The notes below the pieces were generated by a model, which was not told the origin of the DNA, made no database searches, and saw nothing but the letters and a program-made list of their open reading frames with translations. Positions 55,500 to 64,000 of a stretch of DNA of 64,000 nt are shown here, one piece after another (the stretch's first letter is position 1; every line of letters starts with the position of its first letter). Source of the stretch: Corynebacterium sp. TAE3-ERU16 (lineage in GTDB: Bacteria; Actinomycetota; Actinomycetes; Mycobacteriales; Mycobacteriaceae); NCBI RefSeq assembly GCF_019209935.1, contig NZ_JAHUTN010000003.1, forward strand, positions 1-64,000, read 5' to 3'. The position numbers were made by a program, and so were the translations under genes.

Positions 55500-56279
55500 A
55501 TGTCCCCAGAACGACCACCGAACGATCCCTCCGGCTCCAGTGGCCGCCCCTATCCCGGGCCCGGCCCGGGCTCCCCGTACCCCCGCATTCCCGGGGACGC
55601 GCCCGGCTCCGGTTTCGGCGGACCGGGCCCCACCGGGAACACCCAGCCCGGGCCACCCCCCGGCTTCTATCCCCCACCACCGGGCCCCGGCGTCCCCCAA
55701 TACCTCCCGTCGGGTGCACACCAGGGGCCGCCCCCCGGTTCCCCTCCTCCCGGCTGGCGACCGGGGCAGTCCCCCGTACCCGCGCCCCAGCCCCGGGGTG
55801 ACCGACGGAAGCACTCCGCCGGAGACGGCGAACGGAAGCCGTTCTTCCGTAGGTTCGGGATGTTCTTCGCCGGCTTCGTGGCGGGTCTCATGACCTGGGC
55901 GGTCGGTCTCGGTGTCTCCTCCTACATGGTCGACCGCGACATGGAGAATGCGGAGCGGACACTGTATCTCCAGGACGGCCCCAGCGTCGGTCCCGGTAAA
56001 CACGAGGTCGGCGTCGACGCCGAAAGAAGCTGGTACTGGTCGCCGGGCGGCGACTCCTGCACCTGGCGCGTACTTGACGCACGGGGAAGGGTGCTCTCCG
56101 AGAAGAGTGACTGGGTCAATGAGATGGCGGATCTCCTCGATCCGAAGGCCGCCGTCTTCGAGTCCCTGGGATGCGGCGACTGGCGGCCCGTCTCATTCCC
56201 GAACGAGGTCCTGATGGGACCGGACGCGCCCCGGGTGAAACCGGTCCCGGCGGGAAGCACCCCGGGAATCTCGCTCTGA
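55500..56279 (+). CDS. Proline-rich single-pass membrane protein
   Basis: 259 residues. About 115 N-terminal residues are rich in Pro and Gly (repeated PGPG, PPPG). One transmembrane helix (FFAGFVAGLMTWAVGLGVSSYMV) is followed by an outer domain of about 120 residues with two cysteines (DSCTWRVLDARGRV, LGCGDWRPV). I recognise no family; the layout resembles other corynebacterial envelope proteins. GAGGAGAGACC precedes the ATG. It is upstream of the pfl genes, but the 468-base gap argues for a separate transcript. Confidence 0.75.
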   Translation: MSPERPPNDPSGSSGRPYPGPGPGSPYPRIPGDAPGSGFGGPGPTGNTQPGPPPGFYPPPPGPGVPQYLPSGAHQGPPPGSPPPGWRPGQSPVPAPQPRGDRRKHSAGDGERKPFFRRFGMFFAGFVAGLMTWAVGLGVSSYMVDRDMENAERTLYLQDGPSVGPGKHEVGVDAERSWYWSPGGDSCTWRVLDARGRVLSEKSDWVNEMADLLDPKAAVFESLGCGDWRPVSFPNEVLMGPDAPRVKPVPAGSTPGISL

Positions 56280-56747
56280 CCTGACGGGAACCGGGCCCCG
56301 TCGCGGGCCTGTTGACACTCCCCCACCACCGGCCCCACGGCCCGTGGTGCGGGGACGGATCCGGGGCGTCGGATTCTCCGACCCCCGGACGAAGGTGATG
56401 GTGATCATTCCCACAGCGGGGCGTCACCGCTCGCGGACGGGTGAAAAAACACGTTCTGCCTGCACCTCCCCGGAGTCGACCGGTAACGGGGTGACCTTTT
56501 TACCCCCGTCATCGGTGGAATGTCCTGCACGCCTCCGGCTATCAGGCGTAGCGTCGAAAATGTTGACGCGATGAGCTCTCCGAGGAGCCGGACGCCACCC
56601 CCGATTCTTCAGGGGGACGGAAGGCCAGTCGAACGCGATGGGATATTCGACCGCTGCACACCAGTCTGATGGGACTCGTTCGCGTGAGTGAACCTGAAAC
56701 CTGGATTCCCCAGTTGACACCCCGTCTTGGAAAGGTCTGAAGCAACC
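56280..56747 (+). promoter_or_regulatory. Upstream region of the pyruvate formate-lyase genes
   Basis: 468 bases without a gene. A hairpin formed by ACGGGGT and ACCCCCGT around a T-rich loop (about 56486-56510) could be a terminator or attenuator. I find no clear -35/-10 pair and no convincing FNR- or ArnR-type palindrome, so the regulation of the anaerobic genes cannot be read here. Confidence 0.35.
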
Positions 56748-58847
56748 GTGACCACATTCGCTCCAACCCCCACCGACACCGACTCCCCCTGGGAAGGGTT
56801 CGAGTCCGGTCCCTGGTGCGATCACATCGATGTCCGCGACTTCGTCCAGCGGAACTACTCCCCCTACACCGGGGATGCGGCATTCCTCTCTGGACCGACC
56901 GCCAAGACCCTGCGGGTCTGGGACACCCTGGAGAAGGACTACCTCGCGGAGGAACGCAAGCGCAGGGTGTACGACGTCGACACGCACACACCCGCGGACG
57001 TCGATGCCTTCCCCGCCGGCTACATCTCCGATGATGACGATGTCGTCGTCGGCCTGCAGACGGACGTTCCGCTCAAGCGGGCGATGATGCCCAACGGTGG
57101 CTGGCGGATGGTGGAACAGGCGATCCGCGAAGCGGGGAAGGAGCCCGACGAACGGGTCAAGGAGATCTTCACCCGCTACCGCAAGACCCACAACGACGCC
57201 GTCTTCGAGATCTACACCCCGCGTATCCGCGCGGCCCGGTCCTCGCACATCATCACCGGGCTCCCGGACGCCTACGGACGCGGGCGCATCATCGGTGACT
57301 ACCGTCGCGTCGCGCTCTACGGTGTCGACCGGCTCATCGAGGACAAGGAGGCCGCGAAGCATGCGGTTGGCTCGAACCCGTTCAGCGAACACTGGTGCCG
57401 CTACCGCGAGGAGCACTCCGAACAGATCAAGGCGCTGAAGAAGCTGAAGAAGATGGCCGCGGACTACGGCTTCGACATCTCCCGGCCCGCCGCGACCGCG
57501 CAGGAGGCCGTGCAGTGGACCTACTTCGGCTACCTCGCCTCGGTGAAGAGCCAGGACGGTGCCGCGATGTCCTTCGGCCGCCTGTCCCCGTTCTTCGACA
57601 TCTACTTCGAGCGTGACCTCGCCGCGGGCCGGATCACCGAGGAGGACGCGCAGGAGATCATCGACCAACTGGTCCTGAAGCTGCGGATCGTCCGGTTCCT
57701 GCGCACCATCGACTACGACCAGATCTTCTCCGGCGACCCCTACTGGGCCACCTGGTCCGACGCCGGCTTCGGCCAGGACGGTCGGCCACTGGTCACCAAG
57801 ACCGCGTTCCGCCTGCTGCAGACCCTGCGCAACCTCGGCCCGGCACCGGAGCCGAACATCACGGTGTTCTGGGATCCGGCTCTACCTGAAGGCTACAAGG
57901 AGTTCTGCGCCGCGATCTCCATCGAGACCTCATCGATCCAGTACGAGTCCGACGAGCAGATCCGCAGCCACTGGGGTGACGACGCCGCGATCGCCTGCTG
58001 CGTCTCCCCCATGGCCGTCGGCAAGCAGATGCAGTTCTTCGGTGCCCGCGTCAATGCCGCAAAGGCCCTGCTCTACGCCATGAACGGCGGACGTGACGAG
58101 GTCTCCGGAAAGCAGGTCGTCGAGGGCTTCACCCCCATCGAGGGCGATGGCCCGCTCGATTTCGACGAGGTCTGGCACAAGTACGAGGACATGCTGGACT
58201 GGGTGATCGGCACGTATGTCGAGGCACTGAACATCATCCACTACTGCCATGACCGCTACGCCTACGAGGCCGTGGAGATGGCACTGCACGACTCGGACAT
58301 CCAGCGCACGATGGGCTGCGGTATCGCCGGCCTGTCCATCGTCGCGGACTCCCTCTCCGCGATCCGGTACGCGAAGGTCTACCCCGTCCGCGACGAGACC
58401 GGGCTGATCGTCGACTACCGCACCGAGGGCGACTTCCCGATCTACGGCAACGACGACGACCGGGCCGACGACATCGCTGCGACGATCGTGCACACCGTCA
58501 TGGCGAAGATCAAGGAGATCCCGATGTACCGGGACGCCATCCCGACCCAGTCGGTGCTGACGATCACCTCGAACGTCGTGTACGGCAAGGCGACGGGCGC
58601 ATTCCCCTCCGGACACAAGGCCGGTACCCCGTTCTCCCCGGGCGCGAACCCGGAGAACGCCCTCGACTCGCACGGCATGGTCGCCTCGATGCTGTCGGTC
58701 GGCAAACTCGACTACAACGACGCCCTGGACGGAATATCCCTGACCAACACCATCACACCTTCAGGCCTCGGTCGGACGCCTGATGAGCGGATCCGGAACC
58801 TCGTCGGTGTCCTCGACGCCGGATTCATCATCGACGACAACGACTGA
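56748..58847 (+). CDS. pflB: Pyruvate formate-lyase core, lacking the glycyl-radical domain
   Basis: Converts pyruvate and CoA to acetyl-CoA and formate under anaerobic conditions. 699 residues; it aligns with E. coli PflB through the barrel, including the paired catalytic Cys417-Cys418 in IACCVSPMAVGKQMQFFGAR and PTQSVLTITSNVVYGK. It ends NLVGVLDAGFIIDDND, just where E. coli PflB continues for about 55-60 residues to the radical glycine. The radical site RVSGYAV is in the next gene. The GTG at 56748 gives MTTFAPTPTD; AAAGG is 12 bases upstream. Confidence 0.93.
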   Translation: MTTFAPTPTDTDSPWEGFESGPWCDHIDVRDFVQRNYSPYTGDAAFLSGPTAKTLRVWDTLEKDYLAEERKRRVYDVDTHTPADVDAFPAGYISDDDDVVVGLQTDVPLKRAMMPNGGWRMVEQAIREAGKEPDERVKEIFTRYRKTHNDAVFEIYTPRIRAARSSHIITGLPDAYGRGRIIGDYRRVALYGVDRLIEDKEAAKHAVGSNPFSEHWCRYREEHSEQIKALKKLKKMAADYGFDISRPAATAQEAVQWTYFGYLASVKSQDGAAMSFGRLSPFFDIYFERDLAAGRITEEDAQEIIDQLVLKLRIVRFLRTIDYDQIFSGDPYWATWSDAGFGQDGRPLVTKTAFRLLQTLRNLGPAPEPNITVFWDPALPEGYKEFCAAISIETSSIQYESDEQIRSHWGDDAAIACCVSPMAVGKQMQFFGARVNAAKALLYAMNGGRDEVSGKQVVEGFTPIEGDGPLDFDEVWHKYEDMLDWVIGTYVEALNIIHYCHDRYAYEAVEMALHDSDIQRTMGCGIAGLSIVADSLSAIRYAKVYPVRDETGLIVDYRTEGDFPIYGNDDDRADDIAATIVHTVMAKIKEIPMYRDAIPTQSVLTITSNVVYGKATGAFPSGHKAGTPFSPGANPENALDSHGMVASMLSVGKLDYNDALDGISLTNTITPSGLGRTPDERIRNLVGVLDAGFIIDDND

Positions 58848-58892
58848 CCCACTGTTCTTCCCCATCCAACTCAACTCAAAGGAGCACCACCC

Positions 58893-59144
58893 ATGTCATC
58901 CCTCTCTTTCGACGAACGCCTCGCCGACATGAAGTCCAACCGGGCCGCAACGCACTCCGGTTCCGGTCTCTACCACGCCAACATCAACGTCCTCGACCGC
59001 TCGACCCTCGAGGACGCGGTGGAGAACCCCGACAAGTACCCGAACCTCACCGTCCGGGTGTCGGGATACGCCGTGAACTTCGTGAAGCTGACGAAGGAGC
59101 AGCAGCTCGACGTCATCTCCAGGACGTTCCACGAGGGCGCCTGA
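58893..59144 (+). CDS. Separate glycyl-radical subunit (GrcA-like, 83 residues)
   Basis: Carries the radical glycine of the enzyme: Gly58 in [19 protein letters not shown]. Residues 27-83 match the extreme C-terminus of E. coli PflB and the spare-part protein YfiD/GrcA. The first 26 residues match neither; YfiD has a different N-terminal domain of about 65 residues. AAAGGAG precedes the ATG. It lies 45 bases after the core gene and 47 before the activase. The inference is that core plus this protein form the working enzyme. Confidence 0.92.
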   Translation: MSSLSFDERLADMKSNRAATHSGSGLYHANINVLDRSTLEDAVENPDKYPNLTVRVSGYAVNFVKLTKEQQLDVISRTFHEGA

Positions 59145-59191
59145 CACCACCCGCCCGCTGAGGCACGGAAGTACCGAAAAGGAGCACCACC

Positions 59192-60070
59192 ATGTCCGAC
59201 GGCATCAACTCCCCCGTCGTCGTCGCCCCCTCCGAGGGGCCGAGGATACGGGGAGCCGCCGAGGGCATCGGTGGTGCCCACTCCGTACTGCCGGATGACG
59301 CCGAGGGCCGCCGGAAACTGATCGCGGCCCGGCGCACCGGTGATGTCGGCCTGGTCCACTCCTGGGAGCTGGTGACCGCGGTCGACGGTCCGGGAACCCG
59401 AATGACCCTGTTTCTCTCCGGGTGCCCGTTGCGGTGCCAGTACTGCCACAACCCGGACACGATGGAGATGCGGACCGGCACACTGGAGACCGTCGAGGAC
59501 ATCATCGCCAAGGTGAAGCGCTACCGGGCGGTGTTCCGGGCCTCCGGCGGAGGGCTGACCATCTCGGGCGGCGAACCGCTGTTCCAGATCGCGTTCGCCC
59601 GACGGGTGTTCACAGCCTGCCACGACGCCGGGATCCACGTCGCCGTGGACACCTCCGGGTTCCTCGGCTCCCGGTTGACCGACGCCGATCTCGACTCGAT
59701 CGATCTGTTCCTCCTCGACGTGAAGTCGGGGGACCCGGACACCTATCACCGTGTGACCGGCCGCGAACTGCAACCGACCATCGACTTCGGTGACCGCCTC
59801 GCGGCACACGGAAAGAAGATCTGGATCCGGTTCGTTCTCGTGCCCGGACTCACCGACGACCCCGACAACGTGGGCAAGGTGTGCGACATCGTCTCCCGGT
59901 GGAAGGGCTCGGTGGAGCGCGTCGAGGTGCTGCCGTTCCACAACATGGGCCGGGACAAGTGGCACGAACTCGGCATGCACTACAACCTGGAGGACACGAA
60001 ACCGCCCTCCGCCGAGGAGACCGAAGCCGTCCGCGACCGGTTCCGGGCCCGCGGATTCACCGTCCACTGA
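59192..60070 (+). CDS. pflA: Pyruvate formate-lyase-activating enzyme (radical SAM)
   Basis: Makes the glycyl radical on its partner using SAM and a [4Fe-4S] cluster. 292 residues. The cluster motif C-x3-C-x2-C is Cys78, Cys82 and Cys85 in SGCPLRCQYCHNP. The SAM-binding SGGEPL and the DVKSGD segment are intact. The N-terminus is about 49 residues longer than E. coli PflA. The ribosome site AAAGGAGCACCACC is the same as that of the upstream subunit gene. No formate channel gene is in the window. Confidence 0.94.
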   Translation: MSDGINSPVVVAPSEGPRIRGAAEGIGGAHSVLPDDAEGRRKLIAARRTGDVGLVHSWELVTAVDGPGTRMTLFLSGCPLRCQYCHNPDTMEMRTGTLETVEDIIAKVKRYRAVFRASGGGLTISGGEPLFQIAFARRVFTACHDAGIHVAVDTSGFLGSRLTDADLDSIDLFLLDVKSGDPDTYHRVTGRELQPTIDFGDRLAAHGKKIWIRFVLVPGLTDDPDNVGKVCDIVSRWKGSVERVEVLPFHNMGRDKWHELGMHYNLEDTKPPSAEETEAVRDRFRARGFTVH

Positions 60071-60350
60071 TCCGCCCGCGACCCACTACCCCGCAACGAT
60101 CCGTGCGCGGTTCTTCCCGTACGGCGCCACAGCGCGCCCCACGGTCATCCCCCACCACGGATGCGGTCTCCTATCCGGTTACGGCGAATCCTCGCACAGC
60201 CACACCGCCCGGAGGCCGGAGAACCTGGTCGCGCCCCCGGCGGCACCGCGCACAGCGGCACCGCCCCGCAGGGTCCGGGGAACCATTCCGCCCCCCGGTC
60301 TGCACCGGCGGTGGAAAGCCCGGGGCCCGGGGTCACCGGACACCGAACCG

Positions 60351-62468
60351 TCACGTCTTGTCGATGAACTCCTGCTCCTCGACCTCCACGTCACTGACCA
60401 GCTGCTCCGCGAGTCCGCGGTTCCGGGTCACGAGCTCCGCCGCGTCCCGGGAGGCCCGCTCGATCATCGGGGCGTCGTCGATGAGGTCGAGCAGCCGGAC
60501 GTGACGGCGTCCACCGGACTGCGCGGTGCCGAGGACATCGCCCTCCTGCCGGGAACGCAGATCCAGCTCCGCGAGGCGGAAACCGTCCGTCGTCGCGGCG
60601 ATCGCGCTGACCCTAGCGAAGGAATCGGAGTCCTCGGGCTGGTCGGTGTGCAGGAGACAGAGTGAGGAGTGCCCACCACGGCCCACCCGACCGCGCAGCT
60701 GGTGCAGCTGGCTGACCCCGAAGTTGTCGGCCTCGCGGACGTACATCACGGTGGCGTTGGGCACGTCGATGCCGACCTCGATGACGGTCGTGGACACGAG
60801 GATGTCGATCCCGCCGGCGGCGAAGTCGGACATCACCCGATCCTTGTCCTCGGGGTGCATCCGGCCGTGGAGCAGCCCCACGGTGAGCTCGGGGAAGATC
60901 TCCCCGCGCAGGAGCTCGAAGGTCTCGGTGACCCCGCCCTCGCCGTCGATGCGTGGGCAGACGACGAACGCCTGACGCCCCCGCGCCACCTCCTCGCGGA
61001 TGCGTTCCCACGCCCGGCGGACCCAGGCGGGCTTCGATCCGGGGACCACGGAACTGCTGATCGGGCGACGACCGCCGGGCAGTTCGCGGAGGGTGGAGAC
61101 CCTGAGGTCACCGAACGCCGTCATCGCGATGGTGCGGGGAATCGGGGTCGCCGTCATCACCAGCAGGTGCGGTGTCCCGCCGTCGCGCCCGGCGCTGCGC
61201 AACCGGTCGCGCTGTTCGACACCGAAGCGGTGCTGCTCGTCGACGACGACCAGCCCGAGATCGAAGAACTCGACCCCGTCCTGGATGAGGGCATGGGTGC
61301 CGACGACGATGTCGGTCTGCCCGGAGACGGTGTCGAGCAGGGCCCGTCGACGGCGTGCCACGGTCATCGAGCCGGTCAGCACCGTCACGGTCGCGGGCAC
61401 ACCGGCCGCCATTAGGGTCGCCGTGATGCTGCGGGCGTGCTGGACGGCGAGCACCTCGGTCGGGGCGAGCAGCGCGCACTGTCTACCGGAGTCGACGACC
61501 TGGAGCATGGCCAGGAGTGCGACGATCGTCTTCCCGGAACCGACCTCCCCCTGCAGCAGCCTGCTCATCGGTACCGGGGCGGCGAGTTCCCCGGTGATGT
61601 CGGCACCGACCTCCCGCTGGCCGTCGGTCAGCGGAAACGGGAGGTTGGCGAGCATCGTCGCCTTCTGTCCGTCCGGGGCCTCGGGGCAGGCGGGTGCGAC
61701 GCGGGCTGCGGCGTCGGCACGGCGCAGGGCCATGACGAGTGCCAATGACAGGGCCTCGTTGTACTTCAGACGCTCGATGAAAGGCGCCGGGCCCCGGTCG
61801 TCGGGTTGGTGGATTCCGCGGATCGCCTCGTCGAAACCGACCATTCCTTCCGGTACGACATCGAGCGGTTCGGGGATCCCGGGCGTCTGTGTGAGCACGG
61901 CGTTCACCGCGCCGAGCAGCGCCCAACTCGTCACCCCCTTCTTTCCCGGGTAGACGGCGAGGTACTCGAGCTGGGAGAGCAGCTCCTCCAGTTCCTCCGG
62001 GGAACCGAAGTCACCGAGGGTACGCAGCGATCCCGTGGCGAACTGTCTGCGCCCGGGTTCCGGGAGGATCACGTACGCGGGGTGGGAGATCTCGGCCTGT
62101 CCGCGGAACACCCGGAGTTTGCCGGAGAACATCGCCCGGACACCGGTCTTGAGTTGTCTCGCCGGGAGTCTGGCCTGGAAGAAGGTGGCGGAGAGGGTGC
62201 CTGTGCCGTCGCTGATCGTGATCCGGTGCATCTGTTTCCCGGTGGACGTGTACCCGGTCCTCGCCGAGATAACCGTACCGACGCAGGTGACGGTGTCGCC
62301 CGGCTCCGCGGCATCGACGTTGACTCCGGCTCCGTGGTGGGACCAGGCGCGAGGGAAGTGCAGGAGGAGTTCATCGACGGTGGTGTACCCGAACGCCTTC
62401 TCCAGTGCTGCGGCGTTCTTCTTCGGGATCAGATCGTCGATTCTCCGGGGGTCGAGCCAACCGAGCAT
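60351..62468 (-). CDS. recG: ATP-dependent DNA helicase RecG
   Basis: Branch-migrating helicase for stalled forks, 705 residues. The N-terminal wedge/OB domain covers about residues 40-160. Walker A is QGEVGSGKT, motif II is DEQHRFG in place of the DExH box, and the TRG-like C-terminal helicase region follows (ATVMYVREADNFGVSQLHQLRGRVGRG). It is five bases after the fakA-like gene. Convergent with pflA; the 280-base gap holds no gene or clear terminator. Confidence 0.96.
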   Translation of the reverse strand: MLGWLDPRRIDDLIPKKNAAALEKAFGYTTVDELLLHFPRAWSHHGAGVNVDAAEPGDTVTCVGTVISARTGYTSTGKQMHRITISDGTGTLSATFFQARLPARQLKTGVRAMFSGKLRVFRGQAEISHPAYVILPEPGRRQFATGSLRTLGDFGSPEELEELLSQLEYLAVYPGKKGVTSWALLGAVNAVLTQTPGIPEPLDVVPEGMVGFDEAIRGIHQPDDRGPAPFIERLKYNEALSLALVMALRRADAAARVAPACPEAPDGQKATMLANLPFPLTDGQREVGADITGELAAPVPMSRLLQGEVGSGKTIVALLAMLQVVDSGRQCALLAPTEVLAVQHARSITATLMAAGVPATVTVLTGSMTVARRRRALLDTVSGQTDIVVGTHALIQDGVEFFDLGLVVVDEQHRFGVEQRDRLRSAGRDGGTPHLLVMTATPIPRTIAMTAFGDLRVSTLRELPGGRRPISSSVVPGSKPAWVRRAWERIREEVARGRQAFVVCPRIDGEGGVTETFELLRGEIFPELTVGLLHGRMHPEDKDRVMSDFAAGGIDILVSTTVIEVGIDVPNATVMYVREADNFGVSQLHQLRGRVGRGGHSSLCLLHTDQPEDSDSFARVSAIAATTDGFRLAELDLRSRQEGDVLGTAQSGGRRHVRLLDLIDDAPMIERASRDAAELVTRNRGLAEQLVSDVEVEEQEFIDKT

Positions 62469-62473
62469 GGGCG

Positions 62474-64000
62474 CTACTCCACCCCGACCTCGGCGAGATG
62501 CGCCAGCCCCTCGGCCGGATAGACCATCACCTCTATCTCGGCGCCGCGCTCCACCGCACTGTTGACACCGGGGAGCTGATCGGTGAACCGCGCGAGATCG
62601 ATCTCCGCGGCGGCTTCATCGGTCAGCAGCAGAGTGACCAGTTCGCCGCCCCGTCCGAGCAATCGGGCACAGGTCTGTTCGAGTGCGGTCTGCAGGTCAT
62701 CGGCCACGAAGAGAACCCCGGTCCCGCTGGTGACGAGGATGTCTCCGCGGGAGCACGGGCCGGCGAGGGTGAGTGCGGCCTTGTCGGCACGCTGCAGGAT
62801 CGCGGTGCGCATGGAGCCCGCGGCCTCGGCCATGGCATAGGAATCGACCGCCACGGGCTGTTCCGGATCGTGGACCGCCAGCGCGGCGATGCCGCTGACG
62901 AGTCGCGCGGTGGGCAGGATCGTCATGGTGCGTTCCGCCGCGTGTGCGGCGAGTTCCGCCGACACCATCTCCCTGCGGGTGAGCAGGCCGTTCGGGAGCA
63001 GAATGACCTCACCGATTCCGCGGGTACGCAGTTCCGCGAGAATCCTCGAGACCGTGTCGGTGGTGCCGTCGTCACCGTCACCGGGGGCATCCGGGGTGAT
63101 GACGATCGCACCGGCCTGCCGGTAGAGCTCCGCGAGCGGTCCGTCCGGGGCGAGTGCCATGACCGCACGGCGGAGCGTCTCCACCTGGGGGCTCTCCGGC
63201 AGCACCTCGAGGCGGAGATCACTCACGTCACCGGCCCGGTACAGCTCCTCGATCACGGGACCGGGAACGCTGCTGTGGATGTGGACGGTCGCTGAACGGA
63301 CGGGGCCGTCCGGATCGGTGTCGGCGGGTGCGAGGATGAGGCTGTCACCCATATCCGCCAGGTTGGCGCGGAGCGTCCCGAGGGCGTCCCCGTCCTCACC
63401 GCTCAACCGGATGAAGCACATGATCTCGAGCTCGCGGGACCTGCCGTGGCGGGCGTCGCAGACGGTGCTGTCCTCCACCACGGGGTGGGCCCCGGGACGC
63501 CCGAAGGAATCGATCACGCCGTCCTCCCGGGCGATGCCCTCGATCTCGTCGAGCAGCGACTGGAGCAGAACCACCAGACCCGCCCCGCCCGCATCCACGA
63601 CACCCGCGGACCGGAGGACCTCCAGCTGGGACGGGGTCTTCATCAGGGCGGTGCGGGCGGCATCCACGGCGGCGGCGGCCGTCTCCCGGAGTCCTCCCCC
63701 GGCCTGTGCCGCTGCGACGGCGGTCGCCCGGAGGACGGTCACGACGGTGCCCTCGACCGGGTCGGTGATGGCGCGGTCGACGAGCCGCACGGCGATGGCC
63801 AGCGAGTTCTTCAGGCACTCGCCGTCGATGCTTCCGCTGGCGGCAGCCTGGGCGATACCGCTGATCACCTGGCTGAGCACCACACCCGAATTGCCCCGGG
63901 CACCGCGCACGGACCCCGCGGCGAGTGCGGCCGCCACCGCGTGCGCGCTCTCCTTCTCCGCGTCGTCGAGCCGGGTGGCTTCCGCGAGCGCCGCCTCCAT
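62474..64000 (-). CDS. DhaL/DegV-like fusion protein (FakA/YloV family), 5' end outside window
   Basis: The 508 residues visible are the C-terminal part. They contain the end of a DhaL (DAK2) nucleotide-binding domain with SVRGARGNSGVVLSQ, a linker and a C-terminal DegV-like domain. The family includes FakA, which phosphorylates fatty acids presented by FakB. The Met at 64000 is internal: the metal-binding DxDTG segment of DhaL should lie upstream, beyond the edge. The gene is transcribed with recG (five-base gap). Confidence 0.88.
   Translation of the reverse strand: MEAALAEATRLDDAEKESAHAVAAALAAGSVRGARGNSGVVLSQVISGIAQAAASGSIDGECLKNSLAIAVRLVDRAITDPVEGTVVTVLRATAVAAAQAGGGLRETAAAAVDAARTALMKTPSQLEVLRSAGVVDAGGAGLVVLLQSLLDEIEGIAREDGVIDSFGRPGAHPVVEDSTVCDARHGRSRELEIMCFIRLSGEDGDALGTLRANLADMGDSLILAPADTDPDGPVRSATVHIHSSVPGPVIEELYRAGDVSDLRLEVLPESPQVETLRRAVMALAPDGPLAELYRQAGAIVITPDAPGDGDDGTTDTVSRILAELRTRGIGEVILLPNGLLTRREMVSAELAAHAAERTMTILPTARLVSGIAALAVHDPEQPVAVDSYAMAEAAGSMRTAILQRADKAALTLAGPCSRGDILVTSGTGVLFVADDLQTALEQTCARLLGRGGELVTLLLTDEAAAEIDLARFTDQLPGVNSAVERGAEIEVMVYPAEGLAHLAEVGVE

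Noticed and set aside
58840..58895. The two PFL genes as one frameshifted gene
   Set aside because: The second gene has its own ribosome site, ATG and a distinct 26-residue N-terminus, and the 45-base gap cannot be closed by one indel to give the PflB linker.

Overview
The window reads as chromosomal backbone of a high-GC corynebacterium (genus Corynebacterium or a close relative). Three things support this: the gene order, the protein sequences as I remember them from that genus (ArgH, PtsG, InfC, RpsA), and the strict 'TANNNT, 6-8 bases, start codon' pattern of leaderless genes. No insertion sequence, prophage or CRISPR array is visible.

Layout. Positions 1-260 are the promoter and leader of a ribosomal RNA operon that leaves the window to the left on the minus strand. 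Then come tyrS and a Trm112-like gene (-), a short-chain dehydrogenase and an aminotransferase (+), and the arginine genes argH, argG and argC-J-B-D-F-R (all -), with near-identical ARG-box candidates before argC and argG. A lipoprotein and a lone EIIC-like membrane protein precede pheST, a SpoU methylase and infC-rpmI-rplT. The InfC gene seems to start at AUC.

From 22.5 to 38 kb lie two envelope proteins, uvrA, a metallo-hydrolase, a DoxX protein, a HelD-like helicase, a universal stress protein, uvrB, a secreted DUF4185 protein and coaE. From 37.8 to 46.2 kb lie the glucose-type PTS permease ptsG, rpsA, a methyltransferase, polA and a tRNA with a leucine anticodon but a short variable arm. 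From 46 to 56 kb lie a membrane protein, an AztD-like zinc lipoprotein behind a Zur-like site, a DUF368 lipid-carrier transporter, an amino-acid ABC transporter, a TauE exporter, coaD, rsmD, a 70-residue biotinyl/lipoyl carrier and a Pro-rich membrane protein.

The most unusual block is 56.7-60.1 kb: a pyruvate formate-lyase in two genes, a catalytic core without the glycyl-radical region and a separate 83-residue protein carrying it, followed by the activating enzyme. recG and the 3' part of a DhaL/FakA-like gene close the window.

Functionally the window joins arginine synthesis, translation, nucleotide-excision repair, sugar uptake and an anaerobic pyruvate-to-formate route.
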